DNA of 64,000 nt from Pseudoruegeria aquimaris (GCF_900172235.1 NZ_FWFQ01000004.1:1-64000), one strand, 5' to 3'. Shown: positions 36,238 to 45,488, counted from the first letter of the stretch. Notes: generated from the sequence alone by a model not told the origin. Numbers and translations: made by a program.

Positions 36238-37638
36238 TCAGCGGTAGGTGACTTGCTTGACCGCGGCGATGACTTCCTCGGTCGTCACCAGCGCGAGCTT
36301 TTCGAGGTTGGCGGCATAGGGCATGGGCACGTCCTTGCCGGTGAGGTTGATCACCGGCGCGTCGAGGTAGTCGAAGGCGCGCTCCATGATCGTGGCGGAG
36401 AGGTGATTGCCGATGGAGGCCACCGGGAAGCCTTCTTCCACCGTCACGCAGCGGTTCGTCTTCATCACCGAGGCGATCACCGTGTCGTAGTCGATCGGGC
36501 GCAGGGTGCGCAGGTCGATCACTTCGGCAGAGATGCCTTCTTCGGCCAGCTTGTCGGCGGCTTCCAGCGCGTAGGTCATGCCGATCCCGAAGGAGACGAT
36601 CGTCACGTCGCTGCCCTCGCGCCAGACGCGGGCCTTGCCGAAGGGAATGGTGAAATCCTCGAGATCCGGCACGTCGAAGCTGCGGCCGTAGAGGATCTCG
36701 TTCTCGAGGAAGATCACCGGGTTCGGATCGCGGATGGCGCTCTTGAGCAGGCCCTTGGCGTCGGCCGCCGAATAGGGCATCGCCACCTTCAGCCCGGGCA
36801 CATGGGCATACCAGGCCGCGTAATCCTGGCTGTGCTGCGCGGCCACGCGTGCGGCCGCCCCGTTGGGGCCGCGGAAGACCATCGGCGCCCCCATCTGGCC
36901 GCCGGACATGTAGAGCGTTTTCGCGGCGGAGTTGATGATCTGGTCCATCGCCTGCATGGCGAAGTTGAAGGTCATGAATTCCACGATCGGGCGCAGGCCG
37001 CCGAAGGCCGAGCCCACGGCGATGCCGGCAAACCCGTGTTCGGTGATCGGCGTGTCGATCACCCGGCGACTGCCGAATTCATCCAGCAGTCCCTGCGAAA
37101 CCTTGTAGGCCCCCTGATATTCGGCGACTTCCTCGCCCATCAGGTAGACGGTCTCGTCGCGCTGCATTTCCTCGGCCATGGCGTCGCGCAGGGCTTCGCG
37201 CACCGTCATCTTCTTCATCGGCGTGCCCTCGGGCCAGTCGGGCGAAAGATCCGGGGCGGGGGCGGCCGGTGCGGCCGGTGCGGCCGGGGTTGCCGGGGCG
37301 GCCTGTGCGGACGGGGCAGGATCCGCCTGCGCCGGGGAGGCGGCGGCGGCGGCCGGCTCGGCCGCGGCTGCCGCGGGCAGGGCATCGGCGCTTTCGCCTT
37401 CTTCCAGCAGCACGGCGATCGGCGTATTCACCGCCACGCCCTCGGTGCCTTCGGGCACGAGGATCCTGCCGAGGACGCCTTCGTCCACGGCCTCGAATTC
37501 CATCGTCGCCTTGTCGGTCTCGATCTCGGCCAGGATCATGCCGCTCTCGATCGTGTCACCCTCTTTCACCAGCCATTTGGCCAGCGTGCCTTCCTCCATC
37601 GTGGGAGAGAGCGCGGGCATCAGAATTTCGGTTGCCAT
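36238..37638 (-). CDS. pdhB: Pyruvate dehydrogenase E1 beta subunit with N-terminal lipoyl domain
   Basis: A 466-residue E1-beta. Residues ~1-80 form a lipoyl domain with lysine in [12 protein letters not shown], followed by a long Ala/Pro linker to ~135 and the transketolase-like E1-beta domain ([27 protein letters not shown]). An extra lipoyl domain on E1-beta is a known trait of several alphaproteobacterial complexes. It works with the E1-alpha encoded 27 bases upstream to decarboxylate pyruvate with thiamine diphosphate. Confidence 0.97.
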   Translation of the reverse strand: MATEILMPALSPTMEEGTLAKWLVKEGDTIESGMILAEIETDKATMEFEAVDEGVLGRILVPEGTEGVAVNTPIAVLLEEGESADALPAAAAAEPAAAAASPAQADPAPSAQAAPATPAAPAAPAAPAPDLSPDWPEGTPMKKMTVREALRDAMAEEMQRDETVYLMGEEVAEYQGAYKVSQGLLDEFGSRRVIDTPITEHGFAGIAVGSAFGGLRPIVEFMTFNFAMQAMDQIINSAAKTLYMSGGQMGAPMVFRGPNGAAARVAAQHSQDYAAWYAHVPGLKVAMPYSAADAKGLLKSAIRDPNPVIFLENEILYGRSFDVPDLEDFTIPFGKARVWREGSDVTIVSFGIGMTYALEAADKLAEEGISAEVIDLRTLRPIDYDTVIASVMKTNRCVTVEEGFPVASIGNHLSATIMERAFDYLDAPVINLTGKDVPMPYAANLEKLALVTTEEVIAAVKQVTYR

Positions 37639-37665
37639 CGTGATTACCTCTGTCTCTTCCGGGCC

Positions 37666-38661
37666 TTAGGCGCTTGCGTAAATGTCGGTGTAAAGCTCGT
37701 CGAGGCTCGGCTCGGGGCTTTCCTTGGAGAACTCGGCGGCCTCGTTGACGATGGCCTTGATCTCCTTGTCGATCGCCTTGAGATCCTCCTCGCTGGCGTG
37801 CTTGCCGCCGAGCAGCAGCTCGCGCACGTGCTCGATCGCGTCGCGCTCCTCGCGCACCTTCTGCACCTCGTCCCGCGTGCGGTATTTCGCCGGGTCCGAC
37901 ATCGAGTGCCCGCGGTAGCGGTAGGTCTTCATCTCAAGGATGTAAGGGCCCTTGCCGGCGCGGCAGCGGGCCACGGCCTTCTCGGCGGCCGCCTTCACGG
38001 CCAGAACGTCCATGCCGTCCACCGCCTCGCCGGGGATGCCGAAGGCGGCGCCGCGGGTGTAGAGCTCGGGCGTGGAGGAGGCGCGCTGGAGCGAGGTGCC
38101 CATCGCGTATTGGTTGTTCTCGATCACGAAGACCACCGGCAGCTGCCAGAGCGCGGCCATGTTGAAGGTCTCGTAGATCTGGCCCTGGTTCGCGGCGCCG
38201 TCGCCGAAGTAGGTGAAGGTCACGCGATCGTTGCCGAGGTATTTGTCGGCGAAGGCGAGCCCGGCGCCCAGCGGCACCTGCGCGCCGACGATGCCGTGGC
38301 CGCCGTAGAAATGCTTCTCCTTGCTGAACATGTGCATGGAGCCGCCCTTGCCCTTGGAATAGCCGCCCTCGCGGCCCGTCAGCTCGGCCATCACGCCCTT
38401 TGGGTCCATTCCGCAGGCGAGCATGTGGCCGTGGTCGCGGTAGGAGGTGATGCGCTTGTCGCCTTCCTCGCAGGCGGCCTCGATGCCCACCACCACGGCC
38501 TCCTGGCCGATGTAGAGGTGGCAGAAGCCGCCGATCAGGCCCATGCCGTAGAGCTGGCCGGCCTTCTCCTCGAATCGACGGATCAGCAGCATCTCGCGGT
38601 AATAGGCGAGCAGTTCATCCTTGGATACATTGGGTTTCTTGGTGGCCTTCCGGGCTGCCAT
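37666..38661 (-). CDS. pdhA: Pyruvate dehydrogenase E1 alpha subunit
   Basis: A 331-residue E1-alpha. The thiamine diphosphate motif is GDGAANQGQIYETFNMAALW; the phosphorylation-loop region KTYRYRGHSMSDPAKYRT and GHGIVGAQVPLGAGLAFA are typical of the family. First gene of pdhABC, the link from glycolysis to the TCA cycle. ATG at 38661 follows GGAGGAGG; the nine extra upstream codons are unsupported. Confidence 0.97.
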   Translation of the reverse strand: MAARKATKKPNVSKDELLAYYREMLLIRRFEEKAGQLYGMGLIGGFCHLYIGQEAVVVGIEAACEEGDKRITSYRDHGHMLACGMDPKGVMAELTGREGGYSKGKGGSMHMFSKEKHFYGGHGIVGAQVPLGAGLAFADKYLGNDRVTFTYFGDGAANQGQIYETFNMAALWQLPVVFVIENNQYAMGTSLQRASSTPELYTRGAAFGIPGEAVDGMDVLAVKAAAEKAVARCRAGKGPYILEMKTYRYRGHSMSDPAKYRTRDEVQKVREERDAIEHVRELLLGGKHASEEDLKAIDKEIKAIVNEAAEFSKESPEPSLDELYTDIYASA

Positions 38662-38691
38662 GGGGCCTCCTCCTGCAGCAAAACGCAATTA

Positions 38692-38705
38692 GTTTAGTGT
38701 TAAAC
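38692..38705. promoter_or_regulatory. Candidate operator before pdhA
   Basis: GTTTA, four bases and TAAAC form an inverted repeat 31 bases before the pdhA start, in an AT-rich island unusual for this genome. The location is right for a promoter-proximal regulator site, but no factor can be named. Confidence 0.3.
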
Positions 38706-38782
38706 CATGAGTAGCGCATCGCTGCGGCGGATGCGAGTCTTCTTGCGTGCGCAAGAGCGGCCCGGAAGGGCGGGGCGGTGCG

Positions 38783-39085
38783 TCAGCGGATCACGATCTC
38801 GTCGCTGCGCACGTAGCCCAGCACGTCGCGGGCCTGCTGGTCGAGCAGGTCGAGATCGAGGTAGGCGTCCGACAGCCGCCGGGTCTTGTTTTCGTAGGCG
38901 GCGACCTCGGCGGAGAGTGCGTCCAACTCCGAACGCAGCAGTTCCGCTTCCGCTTCGATCTGGACGCGGCGGAATACGCCGTACTCGCCTTGGATCGCGG
39001 AAATCATGAACATGCTCCCCAGAATGAAGACGACGCCGTAAAGCGTCACCGACAGGAGGGAAATGCGTTTCGGAGTGGACGTCAT
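38783..39085 (-). CDS. FtsB/DivIC-family septum formation initiator
   Basis: A 100-residue single-pass membrane protein: helix at ~residues 10-30, then a coiled coil (FRRVQIEAEAELLRSELDALSAEVAAYENKT) and the short conserved DLLDQQARDVLGYVRSDEIVI tail. FtsB-type proteins join FtsL and FtsQ in the divisome. Upstream of pdhA and in the same direction, as is common in alphaproteobacteria. ATG at 39085 (MTSTPKRIS) chosen. Confidence 0.85.
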   Translation of the reverse strand: MTSTPKRISLLSVTLYGVVFILGSMFMISAIQGEYGVFRRVQIEAEAELLRSELDALSAEVAAYENKTRRLSDAYLDLDLLDQQARDVLGYVRSDEIVIR

Positions 39086-39246
39086 CTGCCTGTGCCTCTG
39101 TGCGGCCTCTTTGCCGGGCCGCTGACTGCACTTTGCCACAAGTGATTCGCCGTGTGAATCCCGAAAACGAAAATGCGCGCATTTTCTTTTCATTTCAGGG
39201 GGCTCCGGGGGTAAGCTGGCGTGAATGCAGCGGGAGGAATACAGCC

Positions 39247-40854
39247 ATGACGGGAGCCGGGGAAGAACAGGTTCCGGGCGCGGTCAGCCCCGGCAACCAG
39301 CCGCCGATCCGCCCTGCGGGCAACCTGCTGACACAGGATGTTGCGGCCTGTGATGGGCTGGGCGCCACCGCTGGTGGTCTGGTGGCGCTCGGCGGCTGGC
39401 TCGACAGCGCCGAGGCGCGCGAGATGGCGCGCGCGGCGAACCGGTTCGCGCCGGAGCTTCACCTCTTCGATCGCGGTGGCCGGCGGCTGGACGAGGTGCG
39501 CTTCCATCCCGGCTACCACGGGCTTCTGGGCAACGGTCTGGAGGCCGGCTACGCGGCATCGGCCTGGGAGGGCGCCGCCGCCGGCCATCTCGCCCATGCG
39601 GCGATGGTCTACCTGTTCTCGCAGGTGGAGCCGGGCGTCTGCTGCCCGATGACGATGACCTACGCCGCGGTGCCGGCGCTGGAGGGCAGCCCGGCGGCGG
39701 CGCTCTGGCGGCCGCGCCTCACCGCGCGCGCCTACGAGGCCGCGCTGAAGCCCCTGCCGGCCAAGGGCGCGGCGACGATGGGCATGGCGATGACGGAAAA
39801 ACAGGGCGGCTCGGACGTGCGCGCCAACGTCACCCGCGCGGAGCGGGATGGCGCGGGCTACCGGCTGTGGGGGCACAAGTGGTTCTGCTCGGCGCCGATG
39901 TCGGACGGCTTCCTGACGCTGGCGCAGGCTTCGGGCGGGCTGACCTGTTTCCTGGTGCCGCGCATTCTGCCGGACGGCAGCCGCAACCGCATCCACCTGA
40001 TGCGGCTGAAGGAAAAGCTCGGCAACCGCGCCAACGCCAGCGCGGAGATCGAGTATCACGGCGCCTGGGCCGAGAGGATCGGCGAGGAGGGCGAGGGCGT
40101 CCGCGCGATCATCCGCATGGTGCATCACACGCGGCTCGATACGGCCATGGCCCCGGCCGGGCTGATGCGCGCCGCGCTCACGGAGGCCCACTGGTGGTGC
40201 GCCCACCGCAGCGCCTTCCAGAAGCGGCTGATCGATGCGCCGCTGATGCGCCGGGTTCTGGCGGATCTGAGCCTCGATCAGGAGGCCGCGCTCGCCCTGG
40301 GCCTGCGCGTGGCGCGGGCGTTTGACGGCACAAGCGCGGAGGAGGCGGCGTTTGCCCGGATCGCGGTGGCGGTGGCGAAGTTCCTGAACAACAAGCGCTG
40401 CGTGAACGTGATCTACGAGGCGATGGAGTGCCTCGGAGGCATGGGCTACACCGACGATACGCCCCTGCCGATGCTCTACCGCGAAGCACCGCTGAACTCG
40501 ATCTGGGAAGGCTCGGGCAACGTGATCTGCCTCGACATCCTGCGCACGCTGGCGCGGGACAGGCTGGCGGGCGAGGTTCTGCTGGCTGAACTGGAGGCCG
40601 TGCGGGGGCGGTTTGCCGCCTATGATACGGCTCTGGATGGCGTGGTTTCCGAGGTGAAGGCCGGCGTGCCGGAAGCCGACGCGCGGCGCTTTGCCGAGCG
40701 GCTGGGGGACTTGCTGGCGGCCTCTGCGCTGATGGATTCCGGGCCTGAGTCTTTGGCGGAAAGCTATGTACGGCGGCGGCTTAAAGGCGCAGGGCAGGTC
40801 GCAGGGAGTGTGGCTGGATTGGCGGAAGATGATATTTTAGCGCGGTGGGAATAA
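39247..40854 (+). CDS. AidB-like acyl-CoA dehydrogenase
   Basis: A 535-residue flavoprotein of the acyl-CoA dehydrogenase superfamily. FAD-binding motifs include MGMAMTEKQGGSDVRAN and LWGHKWFCSAPMSDGFL; the C-terminal domain has ECLGGMGYTDDTPLPMLYRE and NSIWEGSGNV, the pattern of the AidB branch. E. coli AidB is induced by alkylating agents and binds DNA; many relatives are of unknown substrate. Start at 39247 follows GGAGG. The adjacent liv genes run the other way. Confidence 0.88.
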   Translation: MTGAGEEQVPGAVSPGNQPPIRPAGNLLTQDVAACDGLGATAGGLVALGGWLDSAEAREMARAANRFAPELHLFDRGGRRLDEVRFHPGYHGLLGNGLEAGYAASAWEGAAAGHLAHAAMVYLFSQVEPGVCCPMTMTYAAVPALEGSPAAALWRPRLTARAYEAALKPLPAKGAATMGMAMTEKQGGSDVRANVTRAERDGAGYRLWGHKWFCSAPMSDGFLTLAQASGGLTCFLVPRILPDGSRNRIHLMRLKEKLGNRANASAEIEYHGAWAERIGEEGEGVRAIIRMVHHTRLDTAMAPAGLMRAALTEAHWWCAHRSAFQKRLIDAPLMRRVLADLSLDQEAALALGLRVARAFDGTSAEEAAFARIAVAVAKFLNNKRCVNVIYEAMECLGGMGYTDDTPLPMLYREAPLNSIWEGSGNVICLDILRTLARDRLAGEVLLAELEAVRGRFAAYDTALDGVVSEVKAGVPEADARRFAERLGDLLAASALMDSGPESLAESYVRRRLKGAGQVAGSVAGLAEDDILARWE

Positions 40855-40858
40855 ATCT

Positions 40859-40890
40859 CTGTTTCGCCCGGCGGCACGCCGGGCAGCGCC
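40859..40890 (+). repeat. Dispersed palindromic repeat, module A, copy 2
   Basis: Identical over 32 bases to 34787-34818, with the hairpin arms at 40866-40873 and 40877-40884. It starts four bases after the acyl-CoA dehydrogenase stop and may serve as a terminator for the two convergent genes. Confidence 0.85.
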
Positions 40891-40932
40891 CGACCCGCCC
40901 GTCACGCCAGAGGCGTGCTACTCGCACGACGG

Positions 40933-40972
40933 CGGGCGCTTCGCTTCCGCCCCGGTTCGGGCGCTTCCCTTG
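40933..40972 (-). repeat. Dispersed repeat, module B (intergenic)
   Basis: Reverse complement of 34642-34681, with 36 of 40 bases the same. With module A and a short inverted repeat between them it fills nearly the entire 122-base gap before the end of livF. Confidence 0.8.
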
Positions 40973-40976
40973 GTTA

Positions 40977-41663
40977 TCAAACACCGATGTATTGCTCCGT
41001 CACATCCGCCCCCAGCTCCGCCATTGCGCCAGCCCAGACGCTTTCCCCCCGGCTCAGAACAACCGCCTGATCGCAGATTCCGGCCAGTTCTTTCAAAGAC
41101 TTATCCACGATCAACAGGCTCAGGCCCCCCTCGCGGCGCAGCTGTCCGAGGGCGGCCCAGATCTCGGCGCGGATCAGCGGCGCGAGCCCTTCCGTGGCCT
41201 CATCGAGGATCAGCAGGCGGGGGTTCGTCATCAGGGCGCGGCCGATGGCGAGCATCTGCTGCTCGCCGCCCGAGAGCGTCGCGGCGCGCTGGCCCATGCG
41301 CTCGGCGAGGCGCGGAAAGAGCCCGTGCACCCGCGCCAGATCCCAATGGCCACGCCGTGCGGCGGCGATGAGGTTCTCGCGCACGGTGAGATCGGCAAAG
41401 CAGCGCCGCCCTTCCGGCACCAGCCCAATCCCCAGCCGCGCAGCCTTGTGGCTGGGCAGGCGCGCCAGATCCTGACCGGCGAAGCGCAGGCGCCCCGCGG
41501 CGGGCAGCATCCGGCAGATCGCCTTGACGGTGGTGGATTTCCCCATCCCGTTGCGCCCCATCAGTGCCAGCGCTTCGCCTTCCGCAAGCGCAAGATCGAC
41601 GCCGAACAGCGCCTGAGTCTGGCCGTAGGCGGCGGTGACGCCGGAAAGCTCCAGCAGGCTCAT
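40977..41663 (-). CDS. livF: Branched-chain amino-acid-type ABC transporter, ATPase LivF
   Basis: A 228-residue ABC ATPase. Walker A is GRNGMGKST (Met in place of the usual Ala), the signature is LSGGEQQM and Walker B is LLILDEATEGLAP. Pairs with LivG to power uptake. It lacks a long C-terminal extension, as LivF proteins do. It is the last gene of livJHMGF; its start overlaps the livG stop. Confidence 0.94.
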   Translation of the reverse strand: MSLLELSGVTAAYGQTQALFGVDLALAEGEALALMGRNGMGKSTTVKAICRMLPAAGRLRFAGQDLARLPSHKAARLGIGLVPEGRRCFADLTVRENLIAAARRGHWDLARVHGLFPRLAERMGQRAATLSGGEQQMLAIGRALMTNPRLLILDEATEGLAPLIRAEIWAALGQLRREGGLSLLIVDKSLKELAGICDQAVVLSRGESVWAGAMAELGADVTEQYIGV

Positions 41664-42406
41664 GCCTCTTCTCCCAGGTAGGCCGCGCGCACCTCGGCGT
41701 TGGCGCGGATTTCCTCGACGCTGCCGGTGGCGATGATGCGGCCGTAGACCAGCACGCTGATGCGGTCGGCCAGCGCGAAAACGGCGTCCATGTCGTGCTC
41801 CACCAGCAGGATCGGCGCCTCGCGGCGCAGGCCATCCAGCATCGCGGTGAGGCGCTGGCTGCCCTCGGTGCCGAGCCCGGCCATGGGTTCGTCCATCAGG
41901 AAGGCCTTGGGTGCCAGCGTGAGCGCCACGGCCACCTCCAACTGGCGGCGCTGGCCGTGTGACAGCGTGGCCACCACGCGGTGCGCCTCAGACAGCAGGC
42001 CGACGCGCTCAAGCGCGGCCTCGGCCTTGCCGCGCAGATCCCGATCCGCGCCGACGGAGCGCCAGAAGCGCCAGGGCGAGCCCGCCGCCCCCACCGCGCC
42101 GAGCAGCACGTTCTGCAGCACCGTGTCCTCCATCGCCAGCGCGGAGATCTGGAAGGTGCGCGCAAGGCCCTTCTTTGCCCGCAGGCGCGGCGGCAGCGCG
42201 GTGATGTCCTCCCCCAGAAGCTGCACGGAACCCGCATCCGGCGCGAGGCTGCCGCTGATCTGGGCGATGAGCGTGGATTTCCCGGCGCCGTTGGGCCCGA
42301 TCACCGCGTGGATTTCGCCTGCGCGCAGATCGAGAGAGATGGCGTCCGAGGCCACCACCGCGCCGAAGCGCTTGGTGATCCCGCGGGCTTCCAGAACCAC
42401 CGTCAT
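41660..42406 (-). CDS. livG: Branched-chain amino-acid-type ABC transporter, ATPase LivG
   Basis: A 248-residue ABC ATPase with Walker A GPNGAGKST, signature LSHGQRRQLEVA, Walker B AFLMDEPMAGLG and the H-loop ILLVEHDMDAVF. It has the extra loop between Walker A and signature typical of LivG (SPWRFWRSVGAD). The start at 42406 overlaps the livM stop by four bases; the frame continues upstream inside livM, which is shadow sequence. Confidence 0.94.
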   Translation of the reverse strand: MTVVLEARGITKRFGAVVASDAISLDLRAGEIHAVIGPNGAGKSTLIAQISGSLAPDAGSVQLLGEDITALPPRLRAKKGLARTFQISALAMEDTVLQNVLLGAVGAAGSPWRFWRSVGADRDLRGKAEAALERVGLLSEAHRVVATLSHGQRRQLEVAVALTLAPKAFLMDEPMAGLGTEGSQRLTAMLDGLRREAPILLVEHDMDAVFALADRISVLVYGRIIATGSVEEIRANAEVRAAYLGEEA

Positions 42407-43383
42407 GCGCCGCCCTCCCGCCTGGTGAGCAGCCCGATGAGGCCGCCGCGCCCGAACAGCACGATGGCAAGAAGCATGCCACCAAGATAGATCAGCCAAT
42501 ATTCCGAGAGCCCGCCCAGCCAGTGCTCCAGCATCACGAATGTGGCCGCGCCCACAACGGGGCCGAAGAGCCGCCCTGTGCCGCCGATGATGATGAAGAC
42601 GATCAACTCGCCGCTCATCTGCCAGGAAAACATCGTCGGGCTGACGAAGCGGTTGAGATCGGCAAACAGCGCCCCCGCCAGCCCGGTGATCGCGCCGGAA
42701 ATCACGAAGGCCGCCAGTTTCAGCCGCGTCGGATCCAGCCCCACGGTCTCCACCCGCGCGGGCGTCTGGCGGGCGGCGTTGAGGGCCAGCCCGAAGGGTG
42801 CGCGCATCAGCCTTGCGGTGGCGAAAAGCACGGCGCAGAGGATCGCGAGGCAGAGGCCGTAGAACTGGATCGGGTCCAGCGTGTTGAGCCCCGGAAAATC
42901 GTTGCGGATGTAGATCGAAAGCCCGTCTTCGCCGCCGTAGGCCGCCCAGCTGATGGTGAAGAAGTAGAACATCTGCCCGAAGGCCAGGGTGATCATGATG
43001 AAGTAGACGCCGGCCGTGCGCAGCGACAGCAGGCCGATGACCAGCGCGGCGAGTGCGGAGGTGACGATGGCCACGAGCCAGATCACCGGCATGGACTTCG
43101 TGCCCTCGATCAGGAAAGGCCATGTGCTGAGCGCCGTGTAGCTCTGCGCGTGGTGGGCGAGGATGCCCATGGCATAGCCGCCGATCCCGAAGAAGGCGGC
43201 GTGGCCGAGGCTCACGAGCCCGCCGATGCCGAGCGCGATGTTCAGCCCGGCGGCGGCCAGCGCGAAGATCACCGCGCGGGTCGCCAGCGTGATGGTGAAG
43301 GGCTCATCCGCCGCCCAGGCCCAAAGCGGCACAAGGATGAGGCCCGCGAGGATCAGAAGGTTCAGGTGGCGCTCGGTGATCAT
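42403..43383 (-). CDS. livM: Branched-chain amino-acid-type ABC transporter, permease LivM
   Basis: A 326-residue permease with about nine membrane helices. The motifs ALAAAGLNIALGIGGLVSLGHAAFFGIGGYA and the EAA-like GLDPTRLKLAAFVISGAITGLAGAL are typical for LivM. With LivH it forms the channel across the inner membrane. Start overlaps livH stop by four bases. Confidence 0.94.
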   Translation of the reverse strand: MITERHLNLLILAGLILVPLWAWAADEPFTITLATRAVIFALAAAGLNIALGIGGLVSLGHAAFFGIGGYAMGILAHHAQSYTALSTWPFLIEGTKSMPVIWLVAIVTSALAALVIGLLSLRTAGVYFIMITLAFGQMFYFFTISWAAYGGEDGLSIYIRNDFPGLNTLDPIQFYGLCLAILCAVLFATARLMRAPFGLALNAARQTPARVETVGLDPTRLKLAAFVISGAITGLAGALFADLNRFVSPTMFSWQMSGELIVFIIIGGTGRLFGPVVGAATFVMLEHWLGGLSEYWLIYLGGMLLAIVLFGRGGLIGLLTRREGGA

Positions 43384-44300
43384 GCGCGGCTCCCGAACAG
43401 GCCCGTGGGGCGGAAGATCAGCACCGCGCCCATCAGGATGTAGATCAGCATGGAGGCCAGTGATGCCCCGGCGGAGGTGGCGGTTGCGGGCTCCATGAAG
43501 AGCTTGAACAGCTCGGGCAGGAAGATGCCGCCCAGCGTGTCGGTCAGCCCCACCAGCAGGGCGCCGATGAAGGCCCCCTTGATCGAGCCGATGCCGCCGA
43601 TCACGATCACCACGAAGGCAAGGATCAGCACCGGTTCACCCATGCCCACCTGCACCGACTGGATCGCCCCCACGAGCGCCCCGGCAAGGCCGGCGAGCGC
43701 CGCGCCCAAGGCGAAGATAAGCGTGTAGAGCCTTGAAATATCGACACCAAGCGCCGCGATCATCTCGCGGTCATTCTCGCCCGCGCGGATCTGGATACCG
43801 ATGCGCGTGCGGGCGATCAGCAGGCCCAGGCCGGCGGCCACCAGAAGGCCGATGCCGATCAGGGCGAGGCGGTAGAGCGGGTACTGTATGCCGCCCGGCA
43901 GGGTGACGGGGCCGGAGAGCGCGCCCGGCACGTCGAGGAAGAGCGGGAAGGAGCCGAATAGCCAGCGTGTGCCTTCGGAAAAGATCAGGATCAGGGCGAA
44001 GGTGGCGAGCACCTGGTCGAGGTGATCGCGCGCGTAAAGCCTTCGGATCACGAGGATTTCCACCAGCGCCCCGGCCATGGCGGCGGCGGCGAGGGCGGCG
44101 GCCAGTCCCAGCGCGAAGGAGCCCGTCGCCCCGGCCGCGGCGGCCGCCGCGAAGGCGCCGACCATGTAGAGAGAACCATGGGCAAGGTTGATCAGCCCCA
44201 TGACGCCGAAGATCAGGGTCAGGCCGGCCGCCATCAGGAACAGCATCACGCCGAACTGCAGCCCGTTCAGGATCTGCTCGGCCAGGAGGAGTGGGGTCAT
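43380..44300 (-). CDS. livH: Branched-chain amino-acid-type ABC transporter, permease LivH
   Basis: A 306-residue permease with about eight helices. ILNGLQFGVMLFLMAAGLTLIFGVMGLINLAHGSLYMVGA is the LivH N-terminal signature and the EAA-like loop is DISRLYTLIFALGAALAGLAGALVG. Follows livJ after 54 bases that hold a strong hairpin. Confidence 0.94.
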   Translation of the reverse strand: MTPLLLAEQILNGLQFGVMLFLMAAGLTLIFGVMGLINLAHGSLYMVGAFAAAAAAGATGSFALGLAAALAAAAMAGALVEILVIRRLYARDHLDQVLATFALILIFSEGTRWLFGSFPLFLDVPGALSGPVTLPGGIQYPLYRLALIGIGLLVAAGLGLLIARTRIGIQIRAGENDREMIAALGVDISRLYTLIFALGAALAGLAGALVGAIQSVQVGMGEPVLILAFVVIVIGGIGSIKGAFIGALLVGLTDTLGGIFLPELFKLFMEPATATSAGASLASMLIYILMGAVLIFRPTGLFGSRA

Positions 44301-44320
44301 GGGTGGGTCGTCTGTTGAAG

Positions 44321-44347
44321 GGCGCCGGGCCAGCGTTGCCCGGCGCC
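44321..44347 (-). terminator. Intercistronic hairpin between livJ and livH
   Basis: A perfect ten-pair GC stem (44321-44330 with 44338-44347) with a seven-base loop and no T run. Such hairpins in binding-protein operons slow decay of the first cistron or partly stop transcription, so that the binding protein is made in excess of the permeases. Confidence 0.65.
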
Positions 44348-44354
44348 GGCCGTG

Positions 44355-45488
44355 TTACATCTTGCAGTCGGCTGCGTAGGCATCCGCGTGATCTTCGAGC
44401 GCTACGCCGATGATCTTGTTAGTATAAACGTCGCCCTCCTTGATCACCTCGCGGGCATAGATCGTCTGGATCGGGTGGTGGTTCGGCCCGAATTTGAACG
44501 CACCGCGGGTGGAGGCGAAATCGGCCGCTTCGAGGGCTGCGCGGAAAGCGTCGGCGTCCGAGACATCGGCCGCTTCCACCGCGGAGATCAGAAGGTTCGC
44601 GGTGTCGAAGCCCTGGCTGGCGTAGAGCGAGGGCAGGCGCCCGTATTCGGCCTCGAAGCTGGCGACGAAGGCGGTGTTGGCCTCATTGTCCAGATCCTTG
44701 CTCCATTGGGACGTGTTGACGACCCCGAGCGCCGCATCACCTACGGCCTGCAAGATGCCCTGATCAAAGGAGAAAGCCGGACCGACTACCGGGATGTCCA
44801 CGCCGCTGTCGGCATATTGCTTCAGGAAGCTGATGCCCATGCCGCCGGGCAGGAAGAAGAACACGCTGTCCGCGCCCGAGGCCCGGATCTGGGCGATCTC
44901 GGCGGCGTAGTCCGTCTGGCCCAGCTGGGTGTAGACCTCGCCGGCCAGATTACCTTCGAAGAAGCGCTTGTAGCCGGTGAGCGCATCCTTGCCGGCCGGA
45001 TAGTTCGGCGCGAGGATGAAGCTGTTCTTGTAACCTGCTGTATTCGCGTAGGAACCCGCGGCTTCATGCAGGTTGTCGTTCTGCCAGGCGACGTTGAAAT
45101 AATTCTCGTGGCAGCCCTTGCCGGCGAGCGCGGAAGGGCCTGCGTTGGGCGAGAGGTAGAACTTGCCTTGCGCCGTCACCGAAGGCACCACGGCCATGGC
45201 GAGGTTGGACCAGATGATGCCGGTGAGCACGTCCACCTTCTCGGACTGGATCATCTTGTCGGCCAGCTGCACCGCCACGTCCGGCTTGCGCTGGTCGTCC
45301 TCGATGACGACCTCGATGTCATCCCGGCCCGATTGCTTGATCGCGAGCATGAAGCCGTCGCGCACGTCGATCCCCAGCCCGGCGCCACCGCCCGACAGCG
45401 TGGTGATCATGCCCACCTTCACTTCGGCCAGCGCCGGGGTGGCCAGCGCGGCCACGGCGGCCGTCAGCATCAGCGATTTCATCTTCAT
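44355..45488 (-). CDS. ABC transporter substrate-binding protein, LivJ-like
   Basis: A 377-residue periplasmic binding protein with a signal peptide (residues 1-~21, ending ALA). The type I periplasmic fold (Peripla_BP_6) starts VKVGMITTLSGGGAGLGID. First gene of the liv operon, with the permeases and ATPases after it. The ligand may be branched-chain amino acids, but this family also binds amides, urea and aromatic acids, so the substrate is open. ATG at 45488 has GGGAG six bases upstream; the ATG at 45494 would lie directly on that site. Confidence 0.9.
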   Translation of the reverse strand: MKMKSLMLTAAVAALATPALAEVKVGMITTLSGGGAGLGIDVRDGFMLAIKQSGRDDIEVVIEDDQRKPDVAVQLADKMIQSEKVDVLTGIIWSNLAMAVVPSVTAQGKFYLSPNAGPSALAGKGCHENYFNVAWQNDNLHEAAGSYANTAGYKNSFILAPNYPAGKDALTGYKRFFEGNLAGEVYTQLGQTDYAAEIAQIRASGADSVFFFLPGGMGISFLKQYADSGVDIPVVGPAFSFDQGILQAVGDAALGVVNTSQWSKDLDNEANTAFVASFEAEYGRLPSLYASQGFDTANLLISAVEAADVSDADAFRAALEAADFASTRGAFKFGPNHHPIQTIYAREVIKEGDVYTNKIIGVALEDHADAYAADCKM

